Shown: one piece after another, positions 36,606-48,219 of the stretch
How positions within the stretch are numbered: the stretch's first letter is position 1
How the letters are laid out: each line of letters starts with the position of its first letter
Assembly (NCBI RefSeq): GCF_022539505.1
Contig: NC_061511.1
Coordinates: 38,305,144 to 38,369,143, forward strand
Source of the DNA: Lolium rigidum
Taxonomy: Eukaryota > Streptophyta > Magnoliopsida > Poales > Poaceae
Direction of reading: 5' to 3'
Length of the DNA stretch: 64,000 nucleotides
Notes under the pieces: generated by a model
Told to the model about the DNA's origin: nothing
Seen by the model: only the letters and a program-made list of their open reading frames with translations
Database searches by the model: none
Made by a program: the position numbers and the translations under genes

Positions 36606-37238
36606 TCATAAGAAATAGTAGTTGAAGCAAAAGAGAGCATCCAGAGGCAAATACAAAACACATTTAAGTCTAACATGCTTCCTATGCAAAGGAATCTTGT
36701 AAATAAACAAGTTCATGAAGAGCAAAGTAACAAGCATAGGAAGATAAAACAAGCGTAGCTTCAAAAATTTCAGCACATAGAGAGGTGTTTTAGTAACATG
36801 AAAATTTCTACAACCATATTTTCCTCTCTCATAATAACTTTCAGTAGCAACATTAGCAAACTCAACAATATAACTATCACATAAAGCATTCTTATCATGA
36901 GTCTCATGCATAAAATTATTACTCTCCACATAAGCATAATCAATTTTATTAGTTGTAGTGGGAGCAAATTCAACAAAGTAGCTATCATTATTATTCTCAT
37001 CAAGTGTAGGAGGCATAGTATAATCACAACAAAATTTACTCTCCATAGTAGGTGGCACCAAAAGACCACTATCATTATCATCATAAATAGGAGGCAAAGT
37101 ATCATCAAAGAAAATTTTCTCCTCAATGCTTGGGGGACTAAAAATATCATGAAAACCAGCTTCCCCAAGCTTAGAACTTTCTATATTATTGTCAACAATG
37201 GTGTTCAAAGCATTCATACTAATATTACTACCGAGCAT
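36606..37238 (-). CDS. Orphan acidic-repeat membrane-like protein of element 3
   Basis: Intact 210-aa ORF that I do not recognise as any gag or pol domain. Residues ~30-85 are acidic and contain two related repeats, each with an aromatic or Cys pair, D, T, PP and an Asn/Asp cluster: FFDDTLPPIYDDNDS and CCDYTMPPTLDENNNDS. A second doublet is DSYFVEFA and DSYIVEFA. The C-terminal ~60 residues are strongly hydrophobic (LFYLPMLVTLLFMNLFIY) and would form one or two membrane segments, ending FCFNYYFL. It occupies the place of the gag-like ORF in element 1, between primer site and the shared 3' leader. Intactness in a young element argues for recent constraint or simply youth. Role unknown. Confidence 0.55.
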   Translation of the reverse strand: MLGSNISMNALNTIVDNNIESSKLGEAGFHDIFSPPSIEEKIFFDDTLPPIYDDNDSGLLVPPTMESKFCCDYTMPPTLDENNNDSYFVEFAPTTTNKIDYAYVESNNFMHETHDKNALCDSYIVEFANVATESYYERGKYGCRNFHVTKTPLYVLKFLKLRLFYLPMLVTLLFMNLFIYKIPLHRKHVRLKCVLYLPLDALFCFNYYFL

Positions 37239-37464
37239 GCAAAGAAGATTTCATAGGTTTTTTAATTTTCGCATCAAACAATCCATGTTTTAAATCAGGA
37301 AATAGAACAAGAAGCTCACTCTTGTACATTATGCCAACTAGTGTAAACAAGAAACAACAAGATGCAATTGCAGGATCTAAAGGAAATAGCTTCGAGCACA
37401 CACACGACGGCGCCAGAAAAATACTTTACCTGAGACCGTAGTATGAGTGCCTTTTACCTTTCCT

Positions 37465-37480
37465 CCCCGCAACGGCGCCG
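37465..37480 (-). promoter_or_regulatory. Element 3 primer-binding site, tRNA-Asp type
   Basis: On the minus strand CGGCGCCGTTGCGGGG lies 11 nt from the 5' LTR. It matches the tRNA-Asp complement with two changes. Confidence 0.8.
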
Positions 37481-37491
37481 TGAAAAGTGCT

Positions 37492-39007
37492 TGATGTCTA
37501 CGTTCCCCCTCCTTTCCTGTAGACAGGTGTTGGGCCTCCAAGAGCAGAGGTTTGTAGAACAGCAGCAAGTTTTCCCTTAAGTGGATACCCAAGGTTTATC
37601 GAACTCGGGGAGGAAGAGGTCAAAGATATCCCTCTCATGCAACCCCGCAACCACAAAGCAAGAAGTCTCTTGTGTCCCCAACACACCTAATAGGTGCACT
37701 AGTTCGGCGAAGAGATAGTGAAATACAGGTGGTATGAATATATATGAGCAAGTAGCAACGGTGCCGTAAAATAGCTTGATGGTGTGTAGTTGATGGTGGT
37801 AGAATTGCAGCAGTAGTAACGCAGTAAAACAAGTAAACAAGCAGCGGTGATAGCAGTATTTAGGAACAAGGCCTAGGGATTACACTTTCACTAGTGGACA
37901 CTCTCAACATTGATCACATAACGAACAGATAAATGCATACTCTACACTTTTGTTGGATGATGAACACATTGCGTAGGATTACACGAACCCTCAATGCCGG
38001 AGTTAACAAGCTCCACAATAATGCTCATGTTTAAGTAACCTTTAGTGTAAGATAGATCAACGCTACTAAACCAAGTACTAGCATAGCATGCACACTCGTC
38101 ACCTTCATGCATATGTAGGAGGAATAGATCACATCAATATTATCATAGCAATAGTTAACTCCATAATCTACAAGAGATCATGATCATAGCACAAACCAAG
38201 TACTAACACGGTGCACACACTGTCACCATTACACACGTGCAGGAGGAATAGAACTACTTTAATAACACATCGCTAGAGTAGCACATAGATGAATTGTGAT
38301 ACAAAACTCAGATGAATCTCAATCATGTAAAGCAGCTCATGAGATCATTGTATTGAAGTACATAGTAGAGAGATTAACCACATAGCTACCGGTACAGCCC
38401 CGAGCCTCGATGGAGAACTACTCCCTCCTCATGGGAGCAGCAGCGGTGATGAAGATGGCGGTGGAGATGGCAGCGGTGTCGATGGAGAAGCCTTCCGGGG
38501 GCACTTCCCCGCTCCGGCAGCGTGCCGGAACAGAGATCCTGTCCCCCAGATCTTGGCTTCGCGATGGCGGCGGCTCTGGAAGGTTTTCGTGGGTTTCGTC
38601 AATTGTGTAGGGTTTTCTGATCCAGGGGCTCTTTATAGGCGAAGAGGCGGCGCAGGAAGGTCGAAGGGGGGCCCACACCCTAGGGGGGCGCGCCCCCCCC
38701 CTAGGCCGCGCCGGGGTGTGGTGTGGTGGCCCTGCCACCCTTCTCTGGCGGTTCTCGTGTGTTCTGGATGCTTCCGGGTAAAATAGGAACCCGGGCGTTG
38801 ATTTCGTCCGATTCCGAGAATATTTCGTTACTAGGATTTCTGAAACCAAAAACAGCGAGAAAACGAGAACTGGCACTTCGGCATCTTGTTAATAGGTTAG
38901 TTCCAGAAAATGCACGAATATGACATAAAGTGTGCATAAAACATGTAGATAATATCAATAATGTGGCATGGAACATAAGAAATTATCGATACGTCGGAGA
39001 CGTATCA
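37492..39007 (-). repeat. Element 3 5' LTR
   Basis: 1516-bp copy of the LTR at 32737-34245, including the GC palindrome (38679-38705). Confidence 0.95.
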
Positions 39008-39700
39008 GCCATCATGCTATCGTTGACTGCGTCACATTGGTTCATAACTTGCTGTGCCACCAGCTGTGAGTCGCCAAAGATTTTTAGTCGAGTTGCACCG
39101 CAGGCTTTCGCCATCTTCATCCCGTGTATGAGGGCCTCATATTCTGCTTCATTGTTAGATGCGTTAGGGAACGTCATCCGAAGGATGTACTTCAACTTGT
39201 CGCCTTCAGGTGATATGAGTACTACTCCTGCGCCTGCTCCTTCTAGTCTTTTGGACCCGTCGAAGTTCATGGTCCAGGTTCTCGACAAATCTGGAGGTCC
39301 TGTATTTTGCAACTCCATCCACTCTGCGATGAAGTCCGGTAGTATTTGCGATTTTATTGCTTTTCTTTTTTCATACGTGATGTCCCGAGGGGAAAGTTCT
39401 ATTCCCCAAAGGGAGACACGACCCGTAGCTTCCGGGTTGTTCGAGTATATTTGACAAGGGAGCTTCATTGACCACTATGATCGGATGTGCCGAAAAATAA
39501 TGGCGCAATTTTCGTGCTGTCGTGAATACTCCATATGCTATCTTTTGGTACTGCGGATACCTTTGTTTTGATGGCGATAAAACTTCGCTGACGAAGTATA
39601 CTGGCCTCTCGCACGCCGTGGAGTTTTCCTTCTTCTTCCCTTTCGACAACTAGCACCGTGCTCACCACTTGGGGCGTGGCTGCGATATATAGCAGGGAGA
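39008..39700 (-). pseudogene. Fatima-like RNase H and archaeal-type RNase H (first part)
   Basis: Reading right to left, the retroviral-type RNase H tail (RPVYFVSEVLSPSKQRYPQY, RKLRHYF) is followed by the extra RNase H typical of Tat elements. Its catalytic residues are visible: Asp in WTMNFDGSKR, Glu in NNEAEYEAL and Asp in IFGDSQLVAQQ; the final Asp lies beyond the nested element at 32737. Indels near 39700, 39612 and 39440 shift the frame. The enzymes would have removed RNA from RNA:DNA hybrids. The nested element cut the gene at codons for Met-Ala. Confidence 0.85.
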
Positions 39701-40719
39701 GGTTCCCTTTCTTTTGGCGCCACCAGAATTGGCGGTGTCGAAATTGTGCGCTTCAAATCCTCGAAAGCTCTGTCGGCTTCTTCGTTCCACTGGAATTTAT
39801 CTCCTTGTTTTATCAAAGCGTAGAACGGCAGTGCTTTTTCTCCCAGCCTAGCGACGAATCTGCTCAAAGCTGCGACTCGCCCCGTTAGCTGTTGTATCTC
39901 CTTCAACTTTGTTGGCTTCCTCATTGTTACGATAGCCTGTATTTTGTCGGGATTTGCTTCAATCCCTCTTGCTGAGACTAGAAACCCCAAAAGTTCTCCT
40001 GCTGGGACGCCAAAGGAACACTTCGTCGGGTTCAGTTTGAGGCAGAACTTATCCAGGTTGTCGAAGGTTTCCTTGAGATCCTCGATCAGCGTTGCCCCCT
40101 TTTTTGATGTTATGACGACATCATCAATGTATACTTGCACGTTCTTCCCAATCTATGTCGCCAAACACTTCTGCATCATCCTTTGATATGTTGCTCCCGC
40201 ATTTTTTAGACCAAAGGGCATTGTTCTGTAACAAAACACGCCGTAAGGTGTAATAAACGCGGTCTTTACTTCATCTTCTTCTTTCAATCTGATCTGGTTA
40301 TAACCAGAATATGCATCCAGGAAGGAAAGACGTTCACATCCAGCCATGGAGTCGATAATTTGATCGATCCTCGGGAGGGGAAAGTGATCCTTTGGACAAT
40401 GTTTATTGACACACGTAAAGTCGACGCACATGCGAAGGACCTTAGTGTTTTTCTTCGGCACCAGCACAGGATTTGCTACCCATGTGGCTTCTGTGAATAT
40501 CTCTTTGATAAAACCAGCTTCTTGTAGTCGATTGATTTCTGACAGCATGGCTTTGCGGTTTGGTTCCGAAAAACGCCGCAAAGGTTGTTTGATTGGTCTC
40601 GCTAGTGGATCCAAGTTTAGGTGGTGCTCGGCAAGTTCCCTGGGTACTCCTGGCATGTCGGCTGGACACCATGCGAAGATTTTCCAGTGCTCACGGAGGA
40701 ACTCGACGAGCGCGCTTTC
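39701..40719 (-). pseudogene. Fatima-like reverse transcriptase
   Basis: Canonical Gypsy polymerase read right to left: RMCVDFTCVNKHCPKDHFPL, LSFLDAYSGYNQI (first catalytic Asp), YRTMPFGLKNAGATYQRMM, then VQVYIDDVV with the YIDD catalytic pair. The thumb and connection follow (LNPTKCSFGV, GFLVSARGIEANPDK). A TAG at 40153-40155 sits seven codons before YIDD where a Gln codon is expected, and another TAG ends the upstream protease ORF at 40720-40722. Both look like CAG-to-TAG changes. Otherwise the domain is complete. Confidence 0.9.
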
Positions 40720-42201
40720 CTATGCGATATCCATGTCGTTTGCGATAGATGTCGTCTTTTTTGGATCTGTCGGATGAATCTGCACCTCTTTTGAATTTTT
40801 CTCGGTACTGAAAGTTGATTCTTTGTTTGGCCTTCCAACGTCTGGCAGTACGTCGTAATCAGTCATGCTTTTTGACGCCAAGTACTCAGCTTGCATCCCG
40901 AAAGTTTCTGACAACCGGTGGAAATCTTTGTCGCATTTATCGGCTAAGGCAAAGCTTCCTTTAACTGTGATTGGTCCCTTTGGTCCAGGCAACCTCCACA
41001 ACAAGTATGTATAGTGTGGCACCGCCATAAATCTAGCATATGCTGGTCGTCCCAACAGAGCGTGATATTGCGACGGAAAATCCACGACTTCAAACTCGAG
41101 CCTCTCGATTCTATAATTTTCTCGGGTCCCAAACTGAACGTCGAGATTGATCTTTCCCAATGGATAACTTGGTTTCTCCGGTGTGATGCCGTGGAACCTT
41201 GTGTACGTTGGTTTCAAGTTTCCTAAGGATATGTTCATCTTCCTCAATGTATCCGCATACATAAGGTTTAAGCTGCTGCCGCCGTCTATGAACACTCGAG
41301 AAACATCAAATCCCGCGATAACCGCTGGCGAGAATAAGTGCTTGACTGCCCTGGTCGAGGAACTTGCTCGCGGATGATCTGCTATTGTGAAGCCGATATC
41401 TTGTCCTGACCAATTAAGGTACTCAACTGTTGGTGGAGGCATTTTCTCTGCCATAAACACCTGTCGTGAGATTACTTTCTGAGCTCTATTGGATGGCCTT
41501 CCCTTCTGAATCATCGACACTGCTCCATTGGAATTAGGATCAACATAAGGTGGTGGTGCAGGTGCTGCCGCTATTCTGAGCTGATGCCGATTGTCGTCTG
41601 TAATCACGGGAGGAGGCGGCAAGTGAATCTCGCTTCTGGGTTCTCGAGGATTTCTCTGTGCTGCCCGCGCATTAGCGTTCTCTGCATACCGCAACATTGC
41701 TTGAAAATTTCGACAATCTTTCTGCAAGTGCCCTGACTGTCTTTTTCCGTTGCTGTCGAGGAAAAAATGCATCTGGCACGGTCCGTTCATCATCTCTTCA
41801 GGGGACACGAAAGGTCTTGGGAACCTAGGCCCGCTATTTTGCCTGTTGCGTGAATCATCCCTGTTATCACCTCGCTGTTCACTGCTTTTCTGGTAATCAT
41901 CTCTGTTGCTTCCTCCTGTATTTGTCCGAAAACCTGCCGAAATTTGTCCTGGAGCGTCGTAGTTCTGGTACGTCCGAGGAAACCTTCGCCTCGGTTGATA
42001 GTTTCGACCGTGGTCCTCCTCTGGCGACCTGTGTCGTTTGTTGTGGACAGCGTCTTCTCCATCTGCCCATTTATTTGCTATCTCCATTAACGCGGATACT
42101 GTCTTTGGATTGGTTCTTCCCAAGTCTTCGACGAAATCTCCACGCCTGACTCCTGCGACAAACGCATCTATTGCTCTCTCGTCAGATATATTTTCTCGCC
42201 G
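40720..42201 (-). pseudogene. Fatima-like gag C-terminus and aspartic protease
   Basis: Long open stretch. A basic, Arg/Asn/Ser-rich RNA-binding tail leads into a degenerate zinc knuckle (CQMHFF ... GHLQKDC) near 41775. The aspartic protease follows, with VFIDGGSSLNLMYAD near 41285 (catalytic Asp in a DGGS triad rather than DTG/DSG) and the LGRPAYARF flap-side motif near 41060. The protease would have cut the polyprotein. The frame ends at TAG 40720-40722 just before reverse transcriptase. It is out of frame with the upstream gag because of an extra base near 42197. Confidence 0.85.
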
Positions 42202-43893
42202 AGTTTTTAATGATATTCCACCTCTGGATGTACTTCCTCATTGGCTCATCTGGCTTTTGTCGACACGCTCTCAACTCCTCTAGCGACGCGGGTTTTTTGC
42301 ACGTGGATCTAAAGTTCTTGACGAACACATCCTCGAAACTTTCCCAGCTGTCGATGGATCCTGGAGCGAGTTTCTTTATCCAAGATCGTGCGGCTCCACT
42401 CAAATGCACCTGGATGCTTTGCATGGCTGTTGCCCTAGTTCCTCCTGTGAGCTTCACCGTCTCCAGATAGTCGACTAGCCAATCCTCTGGATCTTGAAGG
42501 CCGTCGAACTTCTTGAAATTATCGGGTAACTTGAATCCTGAGGGGACTCGAGTTTTCCGGACTCTCCTCGTAAAGCACGGCAAGCCACACATATCTTCGT
42601 CGGTCAATTCCGGAGATTGCCGATGATCCCTTCTGCTTTGCCGCGCTCTGTCGACTCTTGCTTGTGCTGCTGTGTCTCTTGCTCCACTTGGCCCTTCAGG
42701 TGCTGCCGCTGTTGCTGCTGCGGGTCGTGGACTATTTTGCCTTGCCGCTCCTTCGGGAGGCGTTGATACAAACGCTGTCCCCATAGCTCCAACTCCTGCT
42801 ACCGCCATATTGTACAATGTTTCCCTTGGATCACCTGGAGGTGGTTTAGACGCAAGGATAAAAGCATGTGTCGCCATATACCCAGCCTCGGTGTCTTAGG
42901 GATGATGTTTCCTCTTGTATCTATCGACATGAAGGACATGTCGAGGTTCTGGACCAAGTGCTCTCTTTCTGCTTCGGGTATGTGTTGCAGCCTTGATCTT
43001 GCTCTGTTCCGCGCCTCCCGATGGCTATCACCCGTAGTTCTAGATTGTCGACTTAAATCTGCCCTTCTCCTGCTGGATGCAGAAGCTGCCTCCTTTCTCC
43101 TGTTCAACTCAGCTGTCTGTTTTTCCAATTCCCTAGCAGCTCGTGCGAGCCTATATTGATATGCTTGCAGTTCTTCTGGTGTGGCCGTGGTGGCCATTGG
43201 TTCTGTGCCGTTCATGGCTCTCGCGGCTCTGTCCCATGCTGCTTGTGAGAGTTGAACTCTATCTCGCGGCTCTGGCCCGACGTATTTGTTGCCCAGGCCT
43301 TGTCGCAGATTGGAGGGATCGACGTATGGATTTCCCAGACTGTCGAAAGCCTCAGATGTTTCCTCTTGATCTTCAATGGCGTAAATCTGATGATACTTTG
43401 TACTCAGATCTACGTTGGGTTTGGTGACATCATTATTGAGATTGATGAAGACCTTGCCCACTGTGAGAGATTTGTTGATGAAGTCGTAACTGTCGACATC
43501 GCTTGAGCCATCGCTTATATATGAGTCCGCGGATGACTCAAACGACATGTCGTTGAAGATCTTGGCGAGTTTCTCTCTTATTCTGGTGCTGACGTAACGT
43601 GTTGCCGAGGTTTCTTCTTCTCCTGACTCGGTTGACGATGCATAGCTTGAAAAATCTGAATCGATCACCGACAATCCCGACGAAATCGGAATCTCGACAT
43701 GATACGATCCTTCCTTCTCGACGCGAAAGTGAAACCTTCCGAACGTCATCTCCATGGGCTCCGCCAGATACGCATATGCATCCAAACGGGAGGGTGGGTG
43801 AGGAACAAAATCGACAAGACCAGCAGCGATCTGTTTACCTCGATCCATTGTGTTGCTTGCGGTTGACGATGTCGAAGATCTTGAGCGTGCCAT
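42182..43893 (-). pseudogene. Fatima-like gag
   Basis: Starts MARSRSSTSS at 43893, close to the primer site. The first ~250 residues are acidic and Ser-rich, then comes a coiled-coil/basic segment (YRLARAARELEKQTAELN) before the capsid domain at about 42200-42450 (FDGLQDPEDWLVDYL, LSGAARSWIKKLAPGSIDSW). A missing base near 42889 shifts the frame, and an extra base near 42197 shifts it again. Gag would have formed the particle that packages element RNA. Confidence 0.85.
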
Positions 43894-43918
43894 CGAGATC
43901 AGCTCCTTACGCCTCTAG

Positions 43919-43936
43919 TTCCCACAGACGGCGCCA
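43919..43936 (-). promoter_or_regulatory. Fatima-like primer-binding site
   Basis: On the minus strand TGGCGCCGTCTGTGGGAA begins 2 nt inside the 5' LTR. It has the TGG start expected for pairing with a tRNA CCA end. The tRNA species was not assigned. Confidence 0.75.
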
Positions 43937-43938
43937 AT

Positions 43939-44324
43939 TGACAAGGTATCAACTTGTCAATGCCTATAGATTGTAGGCTAGGGTTTAGTTGGAAGTAGAG
44001 GGTAAGTAGATCTCGAAGGTTTCAGCCGGAAAGTACTCGACGAATATGAAAATTAGGGTTTGCAGACAATGATTCGATTGATTCTTCGTCCCTCGACTCC
44101 CCCTTTATATAGGAGGTGGAGCCGAGGGATTCGTGCTATACAAGTTTATAGAGTCCGGGACGGTTTCTAACTCATCCCGCCAGATTACAAACAACACTTC
44201 CTATTACAACTCTATCTTTCCTTAGTAAATCTTGGGCTCCCGAATCTTCTTATTCTTCGGGTATTGGGCTTCCAGTAAACCCCGGGTACCATCTTCGGCA
44301 GGCCCATTTGGGATGCCTATGTCA
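43939..44324 (-). repeat. Fatima-like 5' LTR
   Basis: 386-bp copy of 25101-25484, with the minus-strand TATATAAAG box at 44103-44111 that would drive gag-pol. It is followed by the target duplication ACTAG. Confidence 0.95.
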
Positions 44325-47300
44325 ACTAGCGTCTAAAATACGAATACGAGGTATACCATCATCATACCACACTTAAGTACTAGACTAAGCACACACATGA
44401 ATCACACCACTTAAGCTAGCATCACACCCTACTTATTAAGTTGGTGGATGTGTTTTTCTTATTTAAGAAAAATAATTTCCTCTCATACTAACTTAGGTGT
44501 TACTTTTAATTACTTAGAGAAATAATTTCCTCTCATTATCTTATTAAGATTTAATCTCTCTCATGAATAATATATGACCTAGGTTGACCAAAGTCAACCT
44601 TTTCATACATATCATTTAAGAAAATGATTTAAATGAGGTGAAGCACCTCATACAATTTAACCATAACATGGTAAAGATTTAATATCATCCAACAAATCAT
44701 ATGAGGACTAAATGACCAGAGTCTCTACCTCATTTTGAAATGTTCATGACAAGATTTAAATGAGATAAAAACTCCCATGTGATTTTTAAATAGTTTTGGA
44801 CAATATCTTTGACTAGAAATAGCCATATAGTCCTTTAATTAAACTTGGCCATGATCATTCAAAGTAAGCATGGCATATTTTTGCATAAACAATTAGTACA
44901 AGTGTAATGTGATTTATAGGAGTTGGAATTAACTTAAAAGCATTTGTGGTTGATTTTTAAGAATTATTCTAAGTCAGAAAAGTCCCTGTCTTGTTTATTT
45001 TGCTACTTTAATTCTACAACAGATATGGGTTTGAATCCAGTGTCATTGTGTAGAGAAAACTCTAAGCTTTCCAATTATATAAAATTTGTAAATTTTGGCC
45101 AAGTGGATTTGGAACTATGCAATTTTGAACACAGCACCAGTTTGCAATATTTATCTATTCTGGAAAATTTGAATTCAAAAGGTTGGGTTGGCGTGAAGCT
45201 AGGTGGGCTGCACAGCGGGAGAGAGGGATGGGCCGGCCCAGCTAACGTTTCAAACGCAGCGGGCCGTCTGACGAGGTAGGGCCCAGGCGTCGGTGACTTC
45301 ACTCACCCGAAGCGGTACGCAGGGCTTAAGGCCGTTGGATCAGACGACGATCGAACGGCGCAGAGGCGTCGTCTTCGTCGGGGGGAGGAGCGTGCTGGAG
45401 CGGCGGAGGTAGGGGGTCGTTGGCGTGCTGGAGCTCCGGTGAGGGGCGGCGCTGGTGCTAGGCGATGTTGTCGACGACGAGTTAGTAGATGGTGCAGACG
45501 GTGGCTCGGATGGTGGCGGAAATCGGCGGCGGTGATCTCAGCTCCTCCGCGGGCTCCGGCGACAAATTGAGCAGCTCCATTGGATAATTGGGTGAGAGGA
45601 GTGGACGAGGAGGATCAGAGAAGTGAGGCGAGCAGAAATGGTGTGGAGAATGCCGTGCGGGAGCTTCTCCTTTTATAGGGTGAAGGGTGGCCGTGGCGCT
45701 CGGGGCAGGTCGACGGCGAGGGTGTCGTTCCAAGGCGATGAAAGGGCAAGGAATGGGCGTGGCGTGTTGGCGACATCCAGGCGAGGCTGACGGGCGTCGT
45801 GGCGCGGCAGGGGGAGGAACGGTCGCGTCGTCTCCATCATCGCATCCTGGCAGTACGGTGGCGGACGATCGTTGACGAGGGCGTCGTCTACAGCTAGTCC
45901 ACGGCCAAATAGGGTTGTCTGGGAGGTTGCAGGGTCCACAGCGAAGCGATGGGTGCATGGGGAGAGCGAGGGGAGGCATGAGGCGACGGGGCACGGCGGC
46001 GTCTTGTCGCACTCCGGGGCGTCACCGTGCGCGTCCTGGCGAGTTACTGGGCGTGTCTAGGCGCGTTGGTACTGGCCAGTGTCGTCGTCATCTTGGTCAA
46101 TAGCGTGCATGAGCAGCTTCAGGACAGTCAGGGGAAGTTGATGGACATGCTGGAGTGACTTGGATGGGAGAGGAGAGGAGGTGAGCATGTGGAGTGACAT
46201 GAGGGCCGGCATGGTCTTGGTTTGGTCAATGTGAGCAGAGTGCAGGGCTGGCAGGGCTTGACACTGCTGCAGAGAGGTACAAGGATGCAGAGGGAGTGCA
46301 GAGGTGGACTTGGTCCAAGCCAAAATCCAGCATGGGCACCAATTTAGATGCTGCCCACAAGGTGTTTGTAGAAATGGCTGAAAGAAATTTATTTTCAAAT
46401 TTTGGAAAGATTTTTGGGGGATTGTAATCTTATAATATTTGAAGTAGATTGGTGGTGGTGGTGGTCAATTTGGTGTTGATTTGCAGAATTTCAAAAATGG
46501 GGTTGATCTTCTCTTTGTTTCAAAGTCTCTACTTGTCTCCCCTATTCTGGTCAACCTAGGCAGAGTCAACCCTGATGGTCAACATCAAACTTGTTCATCT
46601 TGATGAGGTCTTGGATGACATGGCAAGAGTTGGTCAAGGTTGGGTTGGGAAAAGTCAAAACCAGGGGTGCAAAGTGGTGAAGATGTTATAAATGGGCAAA
46701 GTGACCATTATCTTATGTGAGTTGAATTTGAATTCCTTTTTGATTTGAAATGGGTTTCTTTGATTCAAAAGGGTGTGTTATTGATATATAAGTGTTTTAC
46801 AAACAATGGCACAAGCAATTGTGGCCTTGGTTGAAGATTTGCAAAAGTGGCTAAATGTGTATGTGAGTGAAAATGGGATTTTCTCACCATTTGATTTCTC
46901 TCTTTTTGATTTGATTTTTCTTGATTCTAAAGTGATTCTCATTAGTTTAGGAACATTTGCAAACCATTGAAACCATTCCAAAAGGTCTAGCTCAAAGATT
47001 TGCAAAAATGGCCATAACACATAAGAGGTGATGTGTCAATTTTCCTTATTCTTGTAATTTGTTCCCCTTGCTTTACTTGGGCAAGGTTGAGGGTCAATTT
47101 AGTGTTAGATTAGGTTTAGATATGGTTTCACACCATTTGGTCAAGGTATAAAGGCATAGGACAAGATTTGGTGAAATTGGCTATGTGTCACATATGCCTC
47201 TATGCATATGTTACATTTGATTTTTAATTTTATTGTTCTTGGCCCATTTGATGTTGTTGAGTGTTGAAATGGTATAGAGGAGTGATCCAACCATTCACCA

Positions 47301-47752
47301 CAAGTCTTAGGGTCAAGATCCTCAATTTCACAAATTTTGCTATTTTACTCTCATATGCCTCTATGGCATTTTTAGTTTCTTTTTATTTTCTTTTGTTTCA
47401 ACTTGGAATTGGTTTGAGAGGTACTAGATAAGGTTTATGAAGGTTTTCCAATCCTCTATATAAAGTGGAAAGGCCTAAGGTAAAGTTTAATAAAATTAGC
47501 CATAGGCACATATGCCTTTTTCTTATTTAAATTCTTTTTTATTTTATTTTAACTTGGATGGTAAAAAGGGATGTGGAGTTTAGAGTTTAAGAATATTTCA
47601 AATACTAATTAAACAAGCAATCATGGCACTTTCACAAGAATTAAACAAGATCTTTATGTATCAAACTTAATTTAATAAAAGTTTTTGTTGGTTCCAAAAT
47701 TTGGAACTAGGGAAATTCATTTTGTTTGTTTTGAAATTTTTGGGATGTTACA
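44325..47752. repeat. Solo LTR, right part
   Basis: Remainder of the long LTR. 44330-45200 and 46390-47740 are AT-rich; 45220-46100 is GC-rich with Arg/Pro-rich chance ORFs on both strands. No recognisable protein domain. It ends GGGATGTTACA, an imperfect inverse of the TGTCAACACCC start at 23572. Confidence 0.7.
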
Positions 47753-48219
47753 CACCTTGTCTCAAACCTTTTCTAGTTTGGAAATTATGGCCAATATCAT
47801 CATTCACCCGAATCCCCACACTCCCTCCTTGCACATATTTTCTAATTCTATCACACCAGGTCTCATCAAACCCCTTCATACGCAATACTTGTTGTAAAAA
47901 CGGCCATTTAACCTTATCATATGCCTTCTCAAAATCAATTTTGAAAAGAACATCATCTAACTTTTTCATATGCAGTTCATGAATTGACTCATGAAACACA
48001 ACCACTCCCTCTAAAATATGTCTGCCCAGCATGAATGCAGTCTGAGTAGGTTTGATCACATTATGAGCTACCTCCGAAATACGAATGGTAGTAACTTTAG
48101 TAAAGATCTTAAAGATCACATTAAGTAAACAAATAGGACGGTACTGTTGTATTTGTGTCGCATTATCTTTTTTTGGAAGCAGAGTAATAACCCCAAAATT
48201 AAGCATATGTAATGGTAAT
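47753..48219 (-). pseudogene. LINE reverse transcriptase, middle part
   Basis: Polymerase fingers-palm blocks: FGVITLLPKKDNATQIQQYR, PICLLNVIFKIFTKV, QTAFMLGRHILEG, LFKIDFEKAYDKVKWPFL with the first catalytic Asp, and GLRQG at the left edge. The segment is open and in frame with 23571 downstream and 50588 upstream once the two insertions are removed. Confidence 0.88.

Larger units (their letters stand above)
32737..39007 (-). mobile_element. Non-autonomous Athila-type LTR retrotransposon (element 3)
   Basis: Complete 6271-bp element inserted in the RNase H-integrase linker region of the Fatima-like element, with GCCAT at 32732-32736 and 39008-39012. LTRs are 1509 and 1516 bp and differ by roughly 20 sites by eye (a bit over 1%), so it is young. 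It has a tRNA-Asp-type primer site and the same polypurine tract and 3' leader as element 1, but a different ORF. No pol. Confidence 0.93.
25101..44324 (-). mobile_element. Fatima-like Ty3/Gypsy (Tat lineage) retrotransposon
   Basis: LTRs of 384 and 386 bp at 25101-25484 and 43939-44324, flanked by ACTAG at 25096-25100 and 44325-44329. The element is ~12.95 kb after removing the nested element. Coding order on the minus strand is gag, protease, reverse transcriptase, RNase H, a second archaeal-type RNase H and integrase, followed by a spliced gene on the plus strand before the 3' LTR. The extra RNase H and antisense gene are hallmarks of the Tat/Retand group. The LTRs differ by about four substitutions and two small indels (~1%), so insertion is recent, yet every gag-pol domain examined carries a frameshift or stop. 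Confidence 0.88.
23572..47752. mobile_element. Long (~4.95 kb) solo LTR, LARD/Sukkula-like
   Basis: The outer insertion in the LINE. It starts TGTCAACACCCGGATTTT at 23572, ends TTTGGGATGTTACA at 47752 and is flanked by CACCT (23567-23571 and 47753-47757). Without the nested Fatima-like element it is about 4.95 kb, with no coding domain and no internal LTR pair. That fits a solo LTR, left by recombination between the two LTRs of a large LTR element of the LARD kind, whose LTRs are 4-5 kb. A GC-rich tract at about 45220-46100 resembles a transcript leader. Orientation is not established. The family name is a guess. Confidence 0.7.

Noticed and set aside
42604..43506. Plus-strand and minor minus-strand ORFs overlapping Fatima-like gag
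   Set aside because: Shadows of the real gag frame with no recognisable motifs.
45482..46012. 176-aa Pro/Arg-rich minus-strand ORF in the solo LTR
   Set aside because: High GC content alone gives long open frames; opposite-strand ORFs overlap it and no domain is visible.
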